DNA of 60,726 nt, taken from the NCBI RefSeq assembly GCF_016124105.1, contig NZ_JADGMQ010000020.1:1-60726 (forward strand), read 5' to 3'. A program made the translations under genes and the position numbers. The DNA comes from Aquamicrobium zhengzhouense (GTDB taxonomy: Bacteria > Pseudomonadota > Alphaproteobacteria > Rhizobiales > Rhizobiaceae). Positions 36,748 to 45,283 of the stretch are shown here, one piece after another. The notes below the pieces were generated by a model, which did no database searches, was not told the origin of the DNA, and saw only the letters and a list, made by a program, of their open reading frames with translations. Position 1 is the stretch's first letter. The number at the start of each line of letters is the position of its first letter.

Positions 36748-37149
36748 CTATTCGGCGCTGAGGTCGAACCTGGCGAGGACTTTCGGGTTTACGAGCTTGG
36801 CGTGCAGCGACAACAGGACCAGTTGCGCGTCGAGGCTCCCTTCCCGGTCAAGCGCCAGTTCTATCCGCCGCTCGGCATCCTGAACCGCTTCATCCCCGTT
36901 CGCCTGCCGGAAAAGGTCGGGACCGATCAGGCAATAGGCAAACAGCCTTCCTACCGCGCCATAGGCCTCGATCGGCGGCTCTCCATGCGGCCACTGATCC
37001 TTCATCAAATTGACGATGGTCAGCTTCACACCTTCAGGCACCTGCGCAGGATGCAGATCGGCCGCTCGCAGGGCCATATCCAGATTGCGCAAGTCTTCCG
37101 AGCGACCGAAGCGGCCGAGAAAACCCAAGGATGAGTTGCGCCGTGTCAT
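36748..37149 (-). CDS. Conserved-looking hypothetical protein
   Basis: I do not recognise this 133-residue protein. It has a charged, mostly helical sequence without signal peptide or membrane segment. Segments such as AADLHPAQVPEGVKLTIVNL and EPPIEAYGAVGRLFAYCLIG look like a folded domain rather than random translation. The frame fills exactly the space between the MttB-family stop (36747) and the upstream gap, convergent with the methyltransferase gene, which supports it being real. ATG 37149 is chosen over TTG 37152. No function is proposed. Confidence 0.65.
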   Translation of the reverse strand: MTRRNSSLGFLGRFGRSEDLRNLDMALRAADLHPAQVPEGVKLTIVNLMKDQWPHGEPPIEAYGAVGRLFAYCLIGPDLFRQANGDEAVQDAERRIELALDREGSLDAQLVLLSLHAKLVNPKVLARFDLSAE

Positions 37150-37263
37150 CAAGAAGGCCCCATATCATTCGTTTCGTGCGCCAGGCACCTGCAAATACGT
37201 TCGGCTTATTGCATGGTTGCACGAGCTTGGGCTACCACCCTAGCAAATTGGAGGATGAGAGAT

Positions 37264-37713
37264 ATGGCACTGGTCATCGAAGGTGAGGAACGCATTGCGG
37301 CTTCGGTCGACAAGGTCTGGGAGGCTTTGAACGATGTCGAGGTGCTGAAGGAGTGCATCCCTGGATGCGAGAGTCTCGAAAAGACCTCGGACAATGAAAT
37401 GTCTGCCGTCGTTTCTTTGAAGATCGGGCCGATCAAGGCCAAGTTCAACGGCGCAGTCGAATTGGTCAACCTCACCCCACCCACCGCCTACACCATCCAG
37501 GGCGAAGGCAAGGGCGGCATCGCCGGCTTCGCCAAGGGCGGCGCTGACGTAACGCTCGAGGCCGACGGCGACGAAACCATCCTGCGTTATTCTGCCAAGG
37601 CCGATGTCGGCGGCAAGATCGCCCAACTCGGCAGCCGCCTGATCGATTCCACCTCGCGCAAGCTCGCCGGACAATTCTTCTCCTCGTTCAACGAGAAGGT
37701 CAGCGCGGGTTAA
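37264..37713 (+). CDS. CoxG/SRPBCC family protein (carbon monoxide dehydrogenase subunit G-like)
   Basis: This 149-residue protein of the SRPBCC (START-like) superfamily is in the CoxG subgroup. MALVIEGEERIAASVDKVWE is the usual first strand and helix, ECIPGCESLEKT follows, and GEGKGGIAGFAKGGADVTLE is the glycine-rich CoxG-type loop. CoxG anchors CO dehydrogenase to the membrane, but many CoxG-like proteins occur without CoxMSL, as here. The C-terminal membrane-binding segment of true CoxG is missing or very short. GGAGG lies 9 bases before the ATG. Confidence 0.88.
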   Translation: MALVIEGEERIAASVDKVWEALNDVEVLKECIPGCESLEKTSDNEMSAVVSLKIGPIKAKFNGAVELVNLTPPTAYTIQGEGKGGIAGFAKGGADVTLEADGDETILRYSAKADVGGKIAQLGSRLIDSTSRKLAGQFFSSFNEKVSAG

Positions 37714-37728
37714 GGGTCAGCCACCAAG

Positions 37729-37855
37729 CCCCCCTCCACCACCTACGGTGGTCCCCCTCCCCCGTAAACGGCGGAGGATCAGAACGTCGAGCACTACGAT
37801 TCCCGCGGATCCTCCCCGATCTGTGGGGGAGGTGTCGCGAAGCGACGGAGGGGGC
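37729..37855. repeat. TIR-bounded intergenic repeat element, full copy at 37.7 kb
   Basis: Left end GCCCCCCTCC, right end CGGAGGGGGC. The inner blocks GGCGGAGGATC and GGATCCTCCCC pair, as in the 21-kb copy. The right third (GGGGGAGGTGTCGCGAAGCG...) is nearly identical to 37994-38018. Confidence 0.82.
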
Positions 37856-37938
37856 GGCTGGCAGATCCCCGTCCGGCGATTCTCCCAAAGCCACACCTGG
37901 CAAGGCCTCACACTCGAGGCCACTTTTACCGCCGCGCA

Positions 37939-38018
37939 GGGGAGGATCGGAACGGCGAGCACAGCTTCTCCGGGATCCTCCCCCCGTGGGGGAGGTGTCG
38001 CGGAGCGACGGAGGGGGC
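37939..38018. repeat. Intergenic repeat element, truncated copy
   Basis: This begins at GGGGAGGATCGG and ends in GGAGGGGGC. It has the central palindrome and right end but not the left terminal repeat found in the neighbouring full copy. Confidence 0.75.
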
Positions 38019-38060
38019 TCGCGGGCAAACAGGTTTCCACGAAAAACACCCCTACACAAA

Positions 38061-38092
38061 AAAAGCCCCGGACGCTTCCGCCCGGGGCTTTT
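38061..38092 (-). terminator. Terminator of the aldehyde dehydrogenase/Liv operon
   Basis: The stem AAAAGCCCCGG/CCGGGGCTTTT is followed, in the minus direction, by a T-rich stretch. It lies just after the aldehyde dehydrogenase stop. It can also act weakly on plus-strand transcripts. Confidence 0.88.
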
Positions 38093-38097
38093 CGTGA

Positions 38098-39558
38098 TCA
38101 GAATACTGGCGGGTAAGGACGGCCGCCGCGGTCGAGGGTGATCCAGCGGGTCTCGGTGAAGGTTTCGAGCGACCAGCGACCACCGTGCTTGCCAACGCCC
38201 GAGGCCTTGAAGCCGCCAAACGGAACATGCGGCTCATCATTTACCGACGAGCAGTTGACGTGGCAGTTGCCCGTCTCGAGGCGGTTGACGATGGCGAGCG
38301 CACGCGCTTCATCGCGGCTCATCACGCCAGCCGACAGGCCGTATTCGGTGTCGTTGGCAATGGCGATCGCTTCGTCGTCGGTTCGGAACGGGATCACCGG
38401 GACAACAGGACCGAACGTCTCTTCCTGATAGATCTTCATGTCCGGGGTAACGCCGGTCAGGATCGTCGGCTCGACATAACGGCCTTCAATCTTGCCACCG
38501 AGCACCACCTTGGCGCCCTTGGCAATGGCATCTTCCAGCTGCTCCCTGACGCGCGCGACCTGCTTGTCGTTGATCAGCGGGCCGATGATGTGTTCCTTGC
38601 TCTTGGTCGGATCGCCAACCTTGAGCTTCGACGCGCGTTCAACAAAGCGCTTGAGGAAATCGTCAAAGATCTTCTCATGCACGAGCACTTTTTCGACGGC
38701 CATGCAGATCTGGCCCTGGTGCATGAACGAGCCAAAGTTGGCGGCCTGCGTTGCCCGCTCCATTTCCGCATCGTCCAGAACGATAATCGAGTCCTTGCCA
38801 CCAAGCTCAACGCAGCACTTCTTCAGATGCGCGCCCGCCTTGGCTGCGATCTGGCGGCCAACTGCTGTCGAACCCGTGAACGAGATACCCTTCACGTAAG
38901 GATGCTCGATCAGCTCGTCGCCAACTTCCTGAACGTTGTCGCGCGAGCAGGTGACGACATTAAAGACGCCCTTCGGCAGGCCGGCTTCCTCGAAGATTTC
39001 CGCGAACAGAAGACCGCCGAGATACGGGGTTTCTTCCGATGGCTTGAGAACGATCGTGTTGCCGGCGGCCAGCGGGAAAAGGAAACCGCGTGCAGTGAGG
39101 ATGCACGGAAAGTTCCACGGGCTGATGACCGAGACGACGCCCATCGGGCGGCGAACCGCCATCGACACCTTGCCGTATTCCGACGGCATCACGTCACCGA
39201 CCGGGTTCCACACCGAAGCTGCAGCAGCATGGAAGACTTCGGTCACATAGCCGGTTTCGAACATGCCCTTGCCGAACCAGCCGCCGCCTTCAGCCTGGAT
39301 CGCGTCGATGATCTCCATCTTGCGACGTTCCCAGATCTCGGCGGCCTTTGTGATGTAGCCAGCACGCTTGGAAAATGGCAGCTGCGACCATTCGTGGAAG
39401 GCTTCCTGAGCAGCTTCGATGGCAGCTGAGGTTTCGGCGCGGCCGCAATCCGGCACCTCGGCCCAGACCGAGCCATCAGCCGGATTATAATCCTTGAACG
39501 TATTCTTTGCGCCGGTCCATCCGCCGCCAATATACATGCCTTCAAATACGCGAGCCAT
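38098..39558 (-). CDS. Aldehyde dehydrogenase (first, distal in the Liv operon)
   Basis: This NAD(P)-dependent aldehyde dehydrogenase of 486 residues oxidises an aldehyde to the acid. The catalytic Cys285 is in MHQGQICMAVEK and the general base Glu251 in CVELGGKDS. The cofactor motif SFTGSTAVG is at about 226-234, and the ISPWNFP block is present. The overall type is that of benzaldehyde/vanillin/salicylaldehyde dehydrogenases, but the substrate is unproven. It lies 17 bases after the extended LivF gene as the last gene of the operon and shares a transcript with a second aldehyde dehydrogenase at its head. Confidence 0.93.
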   Translation of the reverse strand: MARVFEGMYIGGGWTGAKNTFKDYNPADGSVWAEVPDCGRAETSAAIEAAQEAFHEWSQLPFSKRAGYITKAAEIWERRKMEIIDAIQAEGGGWFGKGMFETGYVTEVFHAAAASVWNPVGDVMPSEYGKVSMAVRRPMGVVSVISPWNFPCILTARGFLFPLAAGNTIVLKPSEETPYLGGLLFAEIFEEAGLPKGVFNVVTCSRDNVQEVGDELIEHPYVKGISFTGSTAVGRQIAAKAGAHLKKCCVELGGKDSIIVLDDAEMERATQAANFGSFMHQGQICMAVEKVLVHEKIFDDFLKRFVERASKLKVGDPTKSKEHIIGPLINDKQVARVREQLEDAIAKGAKVVLGGKIEGRYVEPTILTGVTPDMKIYQEETFGPVVPVIPFRTDDEAIAIANDTEYGLSAGVMSRDEARALAIVNRLETGNCHVNCSSVNDEPHVPFGGFKASGVGKHGGRWSLETFTETRWITLDRGGRPYPPVF

Positions 39559-39575
39559 GGGTGAGGCCTCCTTGG

Positions 39576-41387
39576 TCAGTGGTTGTCGCCCCGTGCGGGG
39601 TCAGTTTCTGGAACAGCCGGCCGCATCAAAGACGGCTGCGTTGGAATGGTGTAGGCAGTCAGGCCCTTGCGGTTCTTCGCAATGTGCGCCGCCTGTATCG
39701 AAGCTGCGCGTGAGACGAGTTCGCGGACAGAGGCATCCTTCGGACCTTCCACCAGCACATTGTCCGCAGCATTCGCTGGCGGAGCCGCTGTCGTAGGAGC
39801 TACGCCGATTTTCCGGGGCTCTGGAGGCTGCCATTGCGGAATGTCTGCGATCTTCGTCCGGCGAAGGCGCGCTACATGTTCGGCGTGGCGCGCGGCAGCG
39901 CGCGTTGCCATATCCGCAAATGAATCCGCCTGTGGCGCGGTGGCAGTGAGCGTTGTGCCCGCAGGTTCCCGCGTCACAGAACTTAAATCGGAAACCTGCG
40001 CGAACTGGGCAAGCCCCTTGCGCCGCATGGCGATATGCGCCGCCTGAATCTGTGCGGCCCGTGCCGCAAGGTCGGCTGCGGACAGTCGCACGGGCTGATC
40101 CACCTTCTGCCGGTTCCCGCGCGGCTCATCCTCATCATCGATCGACAGGCCACCGCTATTATGCCCGATCAGGCTGGGGCGCGGCTCTGGGGCTACGTCC
40201 CGGATTTCCGGCGTTTCGGGATTAACCGCGACAGGCTTCTCCGGAAGCTCCTGACGAACCAGTGCCTTTTCAAAAGCGCTAGGACTCGGCGCCGTCAGAC
40301 GTGACGAGGTGATGTGAGCAGCAAGCCGCTGCGAAGCGCGAAGCGCATAGTCACTCGCGCTCTCGGCAAGGCGAGCGGCATCCGCTGCCGCGCTGCGCGG
40401 CGTGTTGGGCACGAATGCAGGCGCCGATGCTTCTGCCACCGCGATCTCAGCCCATGGATCCGGGATCGTCTTCGGATCATAACGCCCGACGAAGGCCGAT
40501 GGCGGGGGTGCATCACGCCGTAGGGCGCGCACAAATGCCCACTGGATGCGCCCTGCCCGTGCCGCCAAAGCGGAGACAGCCCGCCCCAGCGCATCAACCG
40601 ACAAGGGCAAGCGCAGTGCAGACGGCAGGCTGAAGCGAGGCTTGACCCCGTCCTTCTTGGGCGCAGGCGCAGTGCCCGACTTGGCACCTCCAAGGTAAGC
40701 GCTGACCACGGCCGGATCGTTCATCAACGCTGCCGCCGTGTTTTCGCCGGTGACGAGACCGTTTTCGATCAGATAGCCGCGCTGTGCGATCTTCAGGCTC
40801 TGCCGCGCATTCTGCTCAACGAGCAGAATGCCTACACCGGTCTTGGCGACTTCCGCCAGCGCGCGGAAAAGCTCTTGCGACAGGAGCGGCGACAGACCGA
40901 GCGATGGCTCGTCTAGCATCAGGATGTCGGGTTTCGACATCAGCGCACGGCCGATTGCCACCATCTGCTGCTCGCCGCCCGACATGGTGCGGGCGATCTG
41001 CGTCTTGCGTTCGCCAAGGCGCGGGAACAGGCGGTAGATGTCGGCGAGTGTCGCCGTCTCGCTCGAGCGTGCACGTTTGGCGAAGGCACCAAGCTGCAGG
41101 TTTTCGGCCACCGTCAGATCGCCGAAAATGCCACGGCCTTCCGGCACGAGCGCGATGCCCTCCTCGACGATCTGGTGCGCCTTGAGGGTGGTGATGTCCT
41201 TGCCGTTCATGATGACAGAGCCGCTTTCGCTCTTCACCATGCCGCCAATCACCTTGAGCAGCGTCGACTTGCCGGCACCGTTGGCACCGAGAATAACGCA
41301 GATCTGACCCTTATCGACCTTCAGGCTCGTTCCCTGTAGCGCCCGGTGACGGCCGTAGGAAACGGATACGTTCCTGACCTCAAGCAT
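39576..41387 (-). CDS. LivF-type ABC ATPase with a 368-residue C-terminal repeat extension
   Basis: Residues 1-235 are a complete LivF ATPase: Walker A GANGAGKST (34-42), signature MSGGEQQ (135-141) and Walker B ILMLDEP. LivF proteins normally end near AYLGG (230-234). Here the frame continues 368 residues, rich in Ala, Pro and Arg. Helical units recur at about 436-460, 489-512 and 553-577 around RAAxIQAAHIAxxRKGL, with weaker copies at 266-291 and 336-363. IGHNSGG at 407-413 is a motif remembered from other alphaproteobacterial proteins. The start overlaps the livG stop by 8 bases. The ATPase energises the importer; the tail is of unknown role. Confidence 0.9.
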   Translation of the reverse strand: MLEVRNVSVSYGRHRALQGTSLKVDKGQICVILGANGAGKSTLLKVIGGMVKSESGSVIMNGKDITTLKAHQIVEEGIALVPEGRGIFGDLTVAENLQLGAFAKRARSSETATLADIYRLFPRLGERKTQIARTMSGGEQQMVAIGRALMSKPDILMLDEPSLGLSPLLSQELFRALAEVAKTGVGILLVEQNARQSLKIAQRGYLIENGLVTGENTAAALMNDPAVVSAYLGGAKSGTAPAPKKDGVKPRFSLPSALRLPLSVDALGRAVSALAARAGRIQWAFVRALRRDAPPPSAFVGRYDPKTIPDPWAEIAVAEASAPAFVPNTPRSAAADAARLAESASDYALRASQRLAAHITSSRLTAPSPSAFEKALVRQELPEKPVAVNPETPEIRDVAPEPRPSLIGHNSGGLSIDDEDEPRGNRQKVDQPVRLSAADLAARAAQIQAAHIAMRRKGLAQFAQVSDLSSVTREPAGTTLTATAPQADSFADMATRAAARHAEHVARLRRTKIADIPQWQPPEPRKIGVAPTTAAPPANAADNVLVEGPKDASVRELVSRAASIQAAHIAKNRKGLTAYTIPTQPSLMRPAVPETDPARGDNH

Positions 41388-42111
41388 CGTCGTCTCCCAG
41401 ATACGCACGCACAACTTCGGGATCGGACAGCGTCTCGGCGACGCCACCTTCAGCAATCTTCACGCCGCTCGACATCACGACGCAGCGGTCGCAGAGCGTG
41501 CGGATCGCGTCCATCACATGTTCGACCATGATGATGGTGCGCCCTTCAGCGCGCAGTTCGGCAATGAGTTCGATGCCGATCTGCAATTCGCTCGGGTTAA
41601 GGCCCGCGAGCCATTCGTCGAGCAACAGAACGCGCGGGTTCGACGCCAGCGAACGGGCAAGCTCCACACGCTTCTGATCGATATAGGTCATGGCCGAGAC
41701 GGGCATGTGTGCACGTCCGCCAAGACCGACACGCTCAAGAAGCTGGTGAGCAAGCTTGCGGGCTTCCTCACCCCACAGGCGCTGGTGCCCGAAGACGGCA
41801 CCGGCCATGACGTTCTCTTCAGCGTCGAGCGACGGCAGGACGCGGACGAGCTGAAATGTGCGCGACACCCCCTTGCGGGCAATGTGATGCGCCGACAGGC
41901 CGGAGATGCGCTCGTGTCCCAGCTTGATTTCGCCGGCGGTAGGCTTCAGTGCGCCGGAGATAAGATTCATCATCGTCGTCTTGCCGGAGCCATTCGGGCC
42001 GATCAGGCCGAACAGTTCGCCGTCAAAGACGTCGAAGGAGACATTGTTAACAGCAACAAGCCCGCCAAATTGCTTGCGAACGTTGCGGACGGAAAGTGCG
42101 TAAGCGCTCAT
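41380..42111 (-). CDS. Branched-chain-type ABC transporter ATP-binding protein (LivG-like)
   Basis: This 243-residue ATPase is the LivG partner of the HAAT-family importer. Walker A is GPNGSGKTT, in IGPNGSGKTTMMNLISG. The signature region is YIDQKRVELARSLA, with the usual LivG departure from LSGGQ, and Walker B is VLLLDEWLAGLNP. The family-typical C-terminus AEGGVAETLSDPEVVRAYLG is present. It overlaps livM (ATGA) upstream and livF downstream. There is no extension here, unlike LivF. Confidence 0.94.
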   Translation of the reverse strand: MSAYALSVRNVRKQFGGLVAVNNVSFDVFDGELFGLIGPNGSGKTTMMNLISGALKPTAGEIKLGHERISGLSAHHIARKGVSRTFQLVRVLPSLDAEENVMAGAVFGHQRLWGEEARKLAHQLLERVGLGGRAHMPVSAMTYIDQKRVELARSLASNPRVLLLDEWLAGLNPSELQIGIELIAELRAEGRTIIMVEHVMDAIRTLCDRCVVMSSGVKIAEGGVAETLSDPEVVRAYLGDDDA

Positions 42112-43097
42112 GGATGCGCCTCCGCAGGCTTGTCAGCTGTCGCGTGAGCCGCCGTTCGCGCCTGCCACTTCGCCCTGGCCTGCTCGAGAAGCCCGGTGAT
42201 GCCATTCGGCACGAAGTAGACGATGGCAAGGAATGCGATACCCATCACGATCGGCATCTGGTTCGGCAGCTTCGCCGAGACGAAGTCCATGACGAAGATG
42301 AACGGCACGACGCCAACCAGCGGACCCCACAGGCGCTTGGTGCCCCCCAGGAGAGACATGATGACCACGAGGAACGAGATGTTCGGATTGAAGGCGGACG
42401 GCGGCTGGATGTAGGCGTAGCGAGGTGCGCAGATGGCACCCGCAATGCCTATGAAGGCGCCCGAGATCATGAAAAGCAGGATCTTCGAGCGCGCGGTGTC
42501 GATGCCGACATGCTTGGCCACCGTCTCGTCATTGCCGATGATCTGCATGGCAAAGCCAAGGCGCGAGCGGTTGATCGCCCAGCCGGTGATGAAGATCACG
42601 ACGGTCAGCGCTAAGAGCATCCAGAAGATGTGCATCTCGCGGAAGTCGGTGAAGACGTAGAGGCCCGTCTTGCCGGTGTATTTCGCCTGCGCCCAGGTCA
42701 CGACCTGACGGACGAGCTCGGCAAGACCAAGCGTGAAGATGACAAAGTAGACACCGGAAAGGCGCAGCGTCGCTGCACCGACCAGCCCGGCGAGAATGGC
42801 CGCCGCCAACGCGCCGAAGATGACGAGAATCGGGAACGGAATACTCTCGATCCCAAGCGCGACCGCATAGGTGCCGAGACCAAAGAAAGCGGCGGATGCC
42901 AGCGACACATAGTGGGTCGGGCCGGAGAACAGCGTCCAGGCGGTGCAGAGCGCCGCATAGAGCATGAGGTTAACCGACAGGGACAGGTAATAGCCCTGAT
43001 CGAACAGGGGCAGCAGCGCTGCGACTGCCGCAGCGACGGCAATCCCTATGCCAATGCGCAGCTCTTTTTGCGTGATGCCGAACGGAAGTTCGCTCAT
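42108..43097 (-). CDS. Branched-chain-type ABC transporter permease (LivM-like)
   Basis: This inner-membrane permease of 329 residues has about nine to ten helices. GLGTYAVAL and ATLRLSGVYFVIFTLGLAEL are LivM landmarks. GNDETVAKHVGIDTARSKIL is the cytoplasmic loop that contacts the ATPase, and the ending FVPNGITGLLEQARAKWQAR is typical. It overlaps livH by 4 bases. LivM and LivH form the channel for the binding-protein ligand. Confidence 0.94.
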   Translation of the reverse strand: MSELPFGITQKELRIGIGIAVAAAVAALLPLFDQGYYLSLSVNLMLYAALCTAWTLFSGPTHYVSLASAAFFGLGTYAVALGIESIPFPILVIFGALAAAILAGLVGAATLRLSGVYFVIFTLGLAELVRQVVTWAQAKYTGKTGLYVFTDFREMHIFWMLLALTVVIFITGWAINRSRLGFAMQIIGNDETVAKHVGIDTARSKILLFMISGAFIGIAGAICAPRYAYIQPPSAFNPNISFLVVIMSLLGGTKRLWGPLVGVVPFIFVMDFVSAKLPNQMPIVMGIAFLAIVYFVPNGITGLLEQARAKWQARTAAHATADKPAEAHP

Positions 43098-43960
43098 GTG
43101 GTGCGCCTCCCGAAAATCCCTTGCGGGCGAACAAGCAGGATGAGGATGAACAGGGTGTAAGTCGCTGCGAGCGTGAGGCCCGGGTCGATGTAGGTGGCGA
43201 CCAGCGTTTCAGCGATGCCAAGGATCAGCGCTGCCACCACCGCGCCGCGTACGTCGCCTACACCACCCATGATGACGATGATCAGAGCCTTCATAGTGAA
43301 GGTCACGCCCATCGAGGCGTTGAATGTGTAGAACGTCGACAGAAGCGCGCCACCGCAAGCGGTGAGCGCCCCGCCGAGCGCGAAGGTAACTGCCGCAACC
43401 TTGGCAACGTCAATCGCCACCAGATTTGCGGAATTGGGGTCGACTGCCACCGCGCGCACGGCCGTTCCAAGCCGGGTGCGGTAGAGGAAGTAGTACAAAA
43501 TGGCGGCAATAATGACCGCCGCGATGAAAGCGACGACGCGGTTCAGGCCGAACGCGTTGCCGAAAATCATGAAGCGTTCGGAGAGGAACTGATAGGAAAA
43601 ATACTCGCCGCCGAAGCCGGAAATCATCAATCCCTGCAGAAGGAACATCAGGCCGAACGTTGCCAGGATCGAATCCACCTCGAGCTGGCCCCGGCTCTTG
43701 GCCCGGTCCACCAGTGGCTTGAGCGCTACCTTGTAGATGCCCCAGTTGAAGGCAAATGCCAGCGGCGCAATGATGAGAAGCCCGAAGATGGGGTTGATCG
43801 CGAAAGAGGCGAACAGCCAGAAGGCGATGAAGCATCCAGCGACAAGCGTCTCGCCATTGGCGAGATTCATGATGCGCGCGACGCCGTATTGGAGCGTAAG
43901 GCCTAGCGCTATCAGCGCGTAGGTCCCGCTCAACAATATGCCGGTGACGATGATCTGCAT
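43094..43960 (-). CDS. Branched-chain-type ABC transporter permease (LivH-like)
   Basis: This 288-residue permease opens with GILLSGTYALIALGLTLQYG and ARIMNLANGE, both LivH marks. AVAVDPNSANLVAIDVAKVA is the ATPase-contact loop, and IVIMGGVGDVRGAVVAALIL is the conserved late helix. It ends at LLVRPQGIFGRR. The gene follows the binding-protein gene after a 70-bp gap that contains a perfect hairpin. Confidence 0.94.
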   Translation of the reverse strand: MQIIVTGILLSGTYALIALGLTLQYGVARIMNLANGETLVAGCFIAFWLFASFAINPIFGLLIIAPLAFAFNWGIYKVALKPLVDRAKSRGQLEVDSILATFGLMFLLQGLMISGFGGEYFSYQFLSERFMIFGNAFGLNRVVAFIAAVIIAAILYYFLYRTRLGTAVRAVAVDPNSANLVAIDVAKVAAVTFALGGALTACGGALLSTFYTFNASMGVTFTMKALIIVIMGGVGDVRGAVVAALILGIAETLVATYIDPGLTLAATYTLFILILLVRPQGIFGRRTT

Positions 43961-43980
43961 GAAACTCTTCTACCGATGAG

Positions 43981-44011
43981 ATCTTCCGGCGCGGTTCTCG
44001 CGCCGGAAGAT
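43981..44011 (-). other. Perfect 13-bp hairpin after the LivK-like gene
   Basis: ATCTTCCGGCGCG (43981-43993) pairs without mismatch with 43999-44011; the loop is five bases. There is no T run in the minus direction, so read-through into livH is expected. Its place, between binding-protein and permease genes, matches hairpins at 14384 and 53867. Confidence 0.85.
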
Positions 44012-44030
44012 TCAGCTGCTAGGTTACGGC

Positions 44031-45230
44031 TTATTCCCAGCCGTTCTTCTTGACCGGCTCGGCCGAGATCGACATGCCATCAGCTGCAACAGCAACGAAG
44101 TTGCCATCGCGCCACTGGCCAACGGTCCAGACGTTCTGATTCACGTTGTCGACGAACTTCACCTCACCAATTACCGTGTCGAAGGTGCCCGACTTGATCG
44201 CTTCGATCACAGCCGCGCGGTCCTTGGTTCCGGCGGCTTCGATAGCCTGGCCGAGGATCTGCAGACCAGCATAGGTCGTCGCGCTCGCCCAGAAGTCAGG
44301 GCCAGTGCCAGCAGATTCAGTGTGACGCTTGATGTAGTCGGCAACCTTCGGGTTATCGATGTCGATGCCGCCAATGCCCATCACGCCTTCAGCGGCCTTG
44401 CCGAAGCGAGCGGCGAAGGGCGGGAATGCCGTGCCGACACCGGTGTAGAACGCGCCGACTTCAAGGTTCTGGATCTGCGCCTGCTCTGTCAGGGCGAACG
44501 TCTCGCCCGGATAGGAGAAGCCGACGAACGCGTCCGGAGCAGCCGCCTTGGCAGCGGAGATCACCGGAGCCAGATCCTGCGTTCCGAGCGGGAACGATGC
44601 TTCGTAGACGATCTCGAAATTCGCGGCTTCAAGCGCTGGCTTGGCTGCACCGACAAGTTCAAGACCGAAGGCGTCGGCAACGTGAACCAGAGCCACCTTA
44701 TTGCCGATGTCACCCTTGTCGCGCAGCTTTACCAGTGAGGCGACTGCCCCTTCTGCCAGCTGGGTTGCGGTGCCGAGCATCCAGAACGAGTTCGGCCAAC
44801 GTGCAGCGAATTCGGCTACGCCGTCGGTTGCCGCGCTGGTGGTGATGTGCGGGAAACCGTACTGCGCGATGATCGGCGCGGTCGCAACGTTGATGCCGGT
44901 CGAGTACGGGGTAACGATGAAGTCAACCTTGTCGACGGTCGCCAGACGCTGGATGTTCTGGATCGCGGTTTCAGCCGAGGTCTGATCGTCATATTCGACG
45001 ACTTCGATCGTGTGCTTGATGCCGCCAATGTCGAGGCCGCCAGCTGCGTTGACTTCGTCAACCCAGAGCTTGATGTTCGGCCAGTGGGTCATTGCGCCGC
45101 CGCCTGCGAGCGGGCCGGTCTTCGGCGCGCTGGCGCCGATCTTCAAGACTTCCTGAGCATAGGCGCCGGTAACGCCCAAGGCTGCCACGGCAACCGATGT
45201 GCCCAGTGCAATGAATGTTCTTCTCAACAT
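44031..45230 (-). CDS. Branched-chain-type ABC transporter substrate-binding protein (LivK-like)
   Basis: This periplasmic receptor has 399 residues. The signal peptide MLRRTFIALGTSVAVAALGV ends near AYAQ (about residue 25). The mature start EVLKIGASAPKTGPLAGGG is the type-I periplasmic-binding-protein opening. VDFIVTPYSTGINVATAPI and YDDQTSAETAIQNIQRLA follow. GGGAGG is 6-7 bases before ATG 45230; the longer frame overlaps the upstream gene and is rejected. HAAT receptors bind amino acids, amides, urea or aromatic acids. The flanking aldehyde dehydrogenases favour a non-amino-acid ligand. Confidence 0.94.
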   Translation of the reverse strand: MLRRTFIALGTSVAVAALGVTGAYAQEVLKIGASAPKTGPLAGGGAMTHWPNIKLWVDEVNAAGGLDIGGIKHTIEVVEYDDQTSAETAIQNIQRLATVDKVDFIVTPYSTGINVATAPIIAQYGFPHITTSAATDGVAEFAARWPNSFWMLGTATQLAEGAVASLVKLRDKGDIGNKVALVHVADAFGLELVGAAKPALEAANFEIVYEASFPLGTQDLAPVISAAKAAAPDAFVGFSYPGETFALTEQAQIQNLEVGAFYTGVGTAFPPFAARFGKAAEGVMGIGGIDIDNPKVADYIKRHTESAGTGPDFWASATTYAGLQILGQAIEAAGTKDRAAVIEAIKSGTFDTVIGEVKFVDNVNQNVWTVGQWRDGNFVAVAADGMSISAEPVKKNGWE

Positions 45231-45283
45231 GTCATAACCTCCCTTTGAATAGTCACGATTGCGGTATCCCCCGCGGGTATGCG

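Larger units (their letters stand above)
37714..38060. other. Intergenic region filled with repeat elements
   Basis: This stretch holds no gene. It consists of one full repeat element (37729-37855), a spacer, and a second, left-truncated copy (37939-38018), then an A-rich run that belongs to the following terminator. Open frames on both strands arise from the GC-rich repeats. Confidence 0.75.

Noticed and set aside
38185-39429. 414-codon plus-strand frame opposite the aldehyde dehydrogenase
   Set aside because: The minus frame has the catalytic Cys and Glu and the full family length; this is a shadow.
40784-41185. 133-codon plus-strand frame in the LivF region
   Set aside because: It lies antisense to the ATPase core with Walker and signature motifs and has shadow composition.
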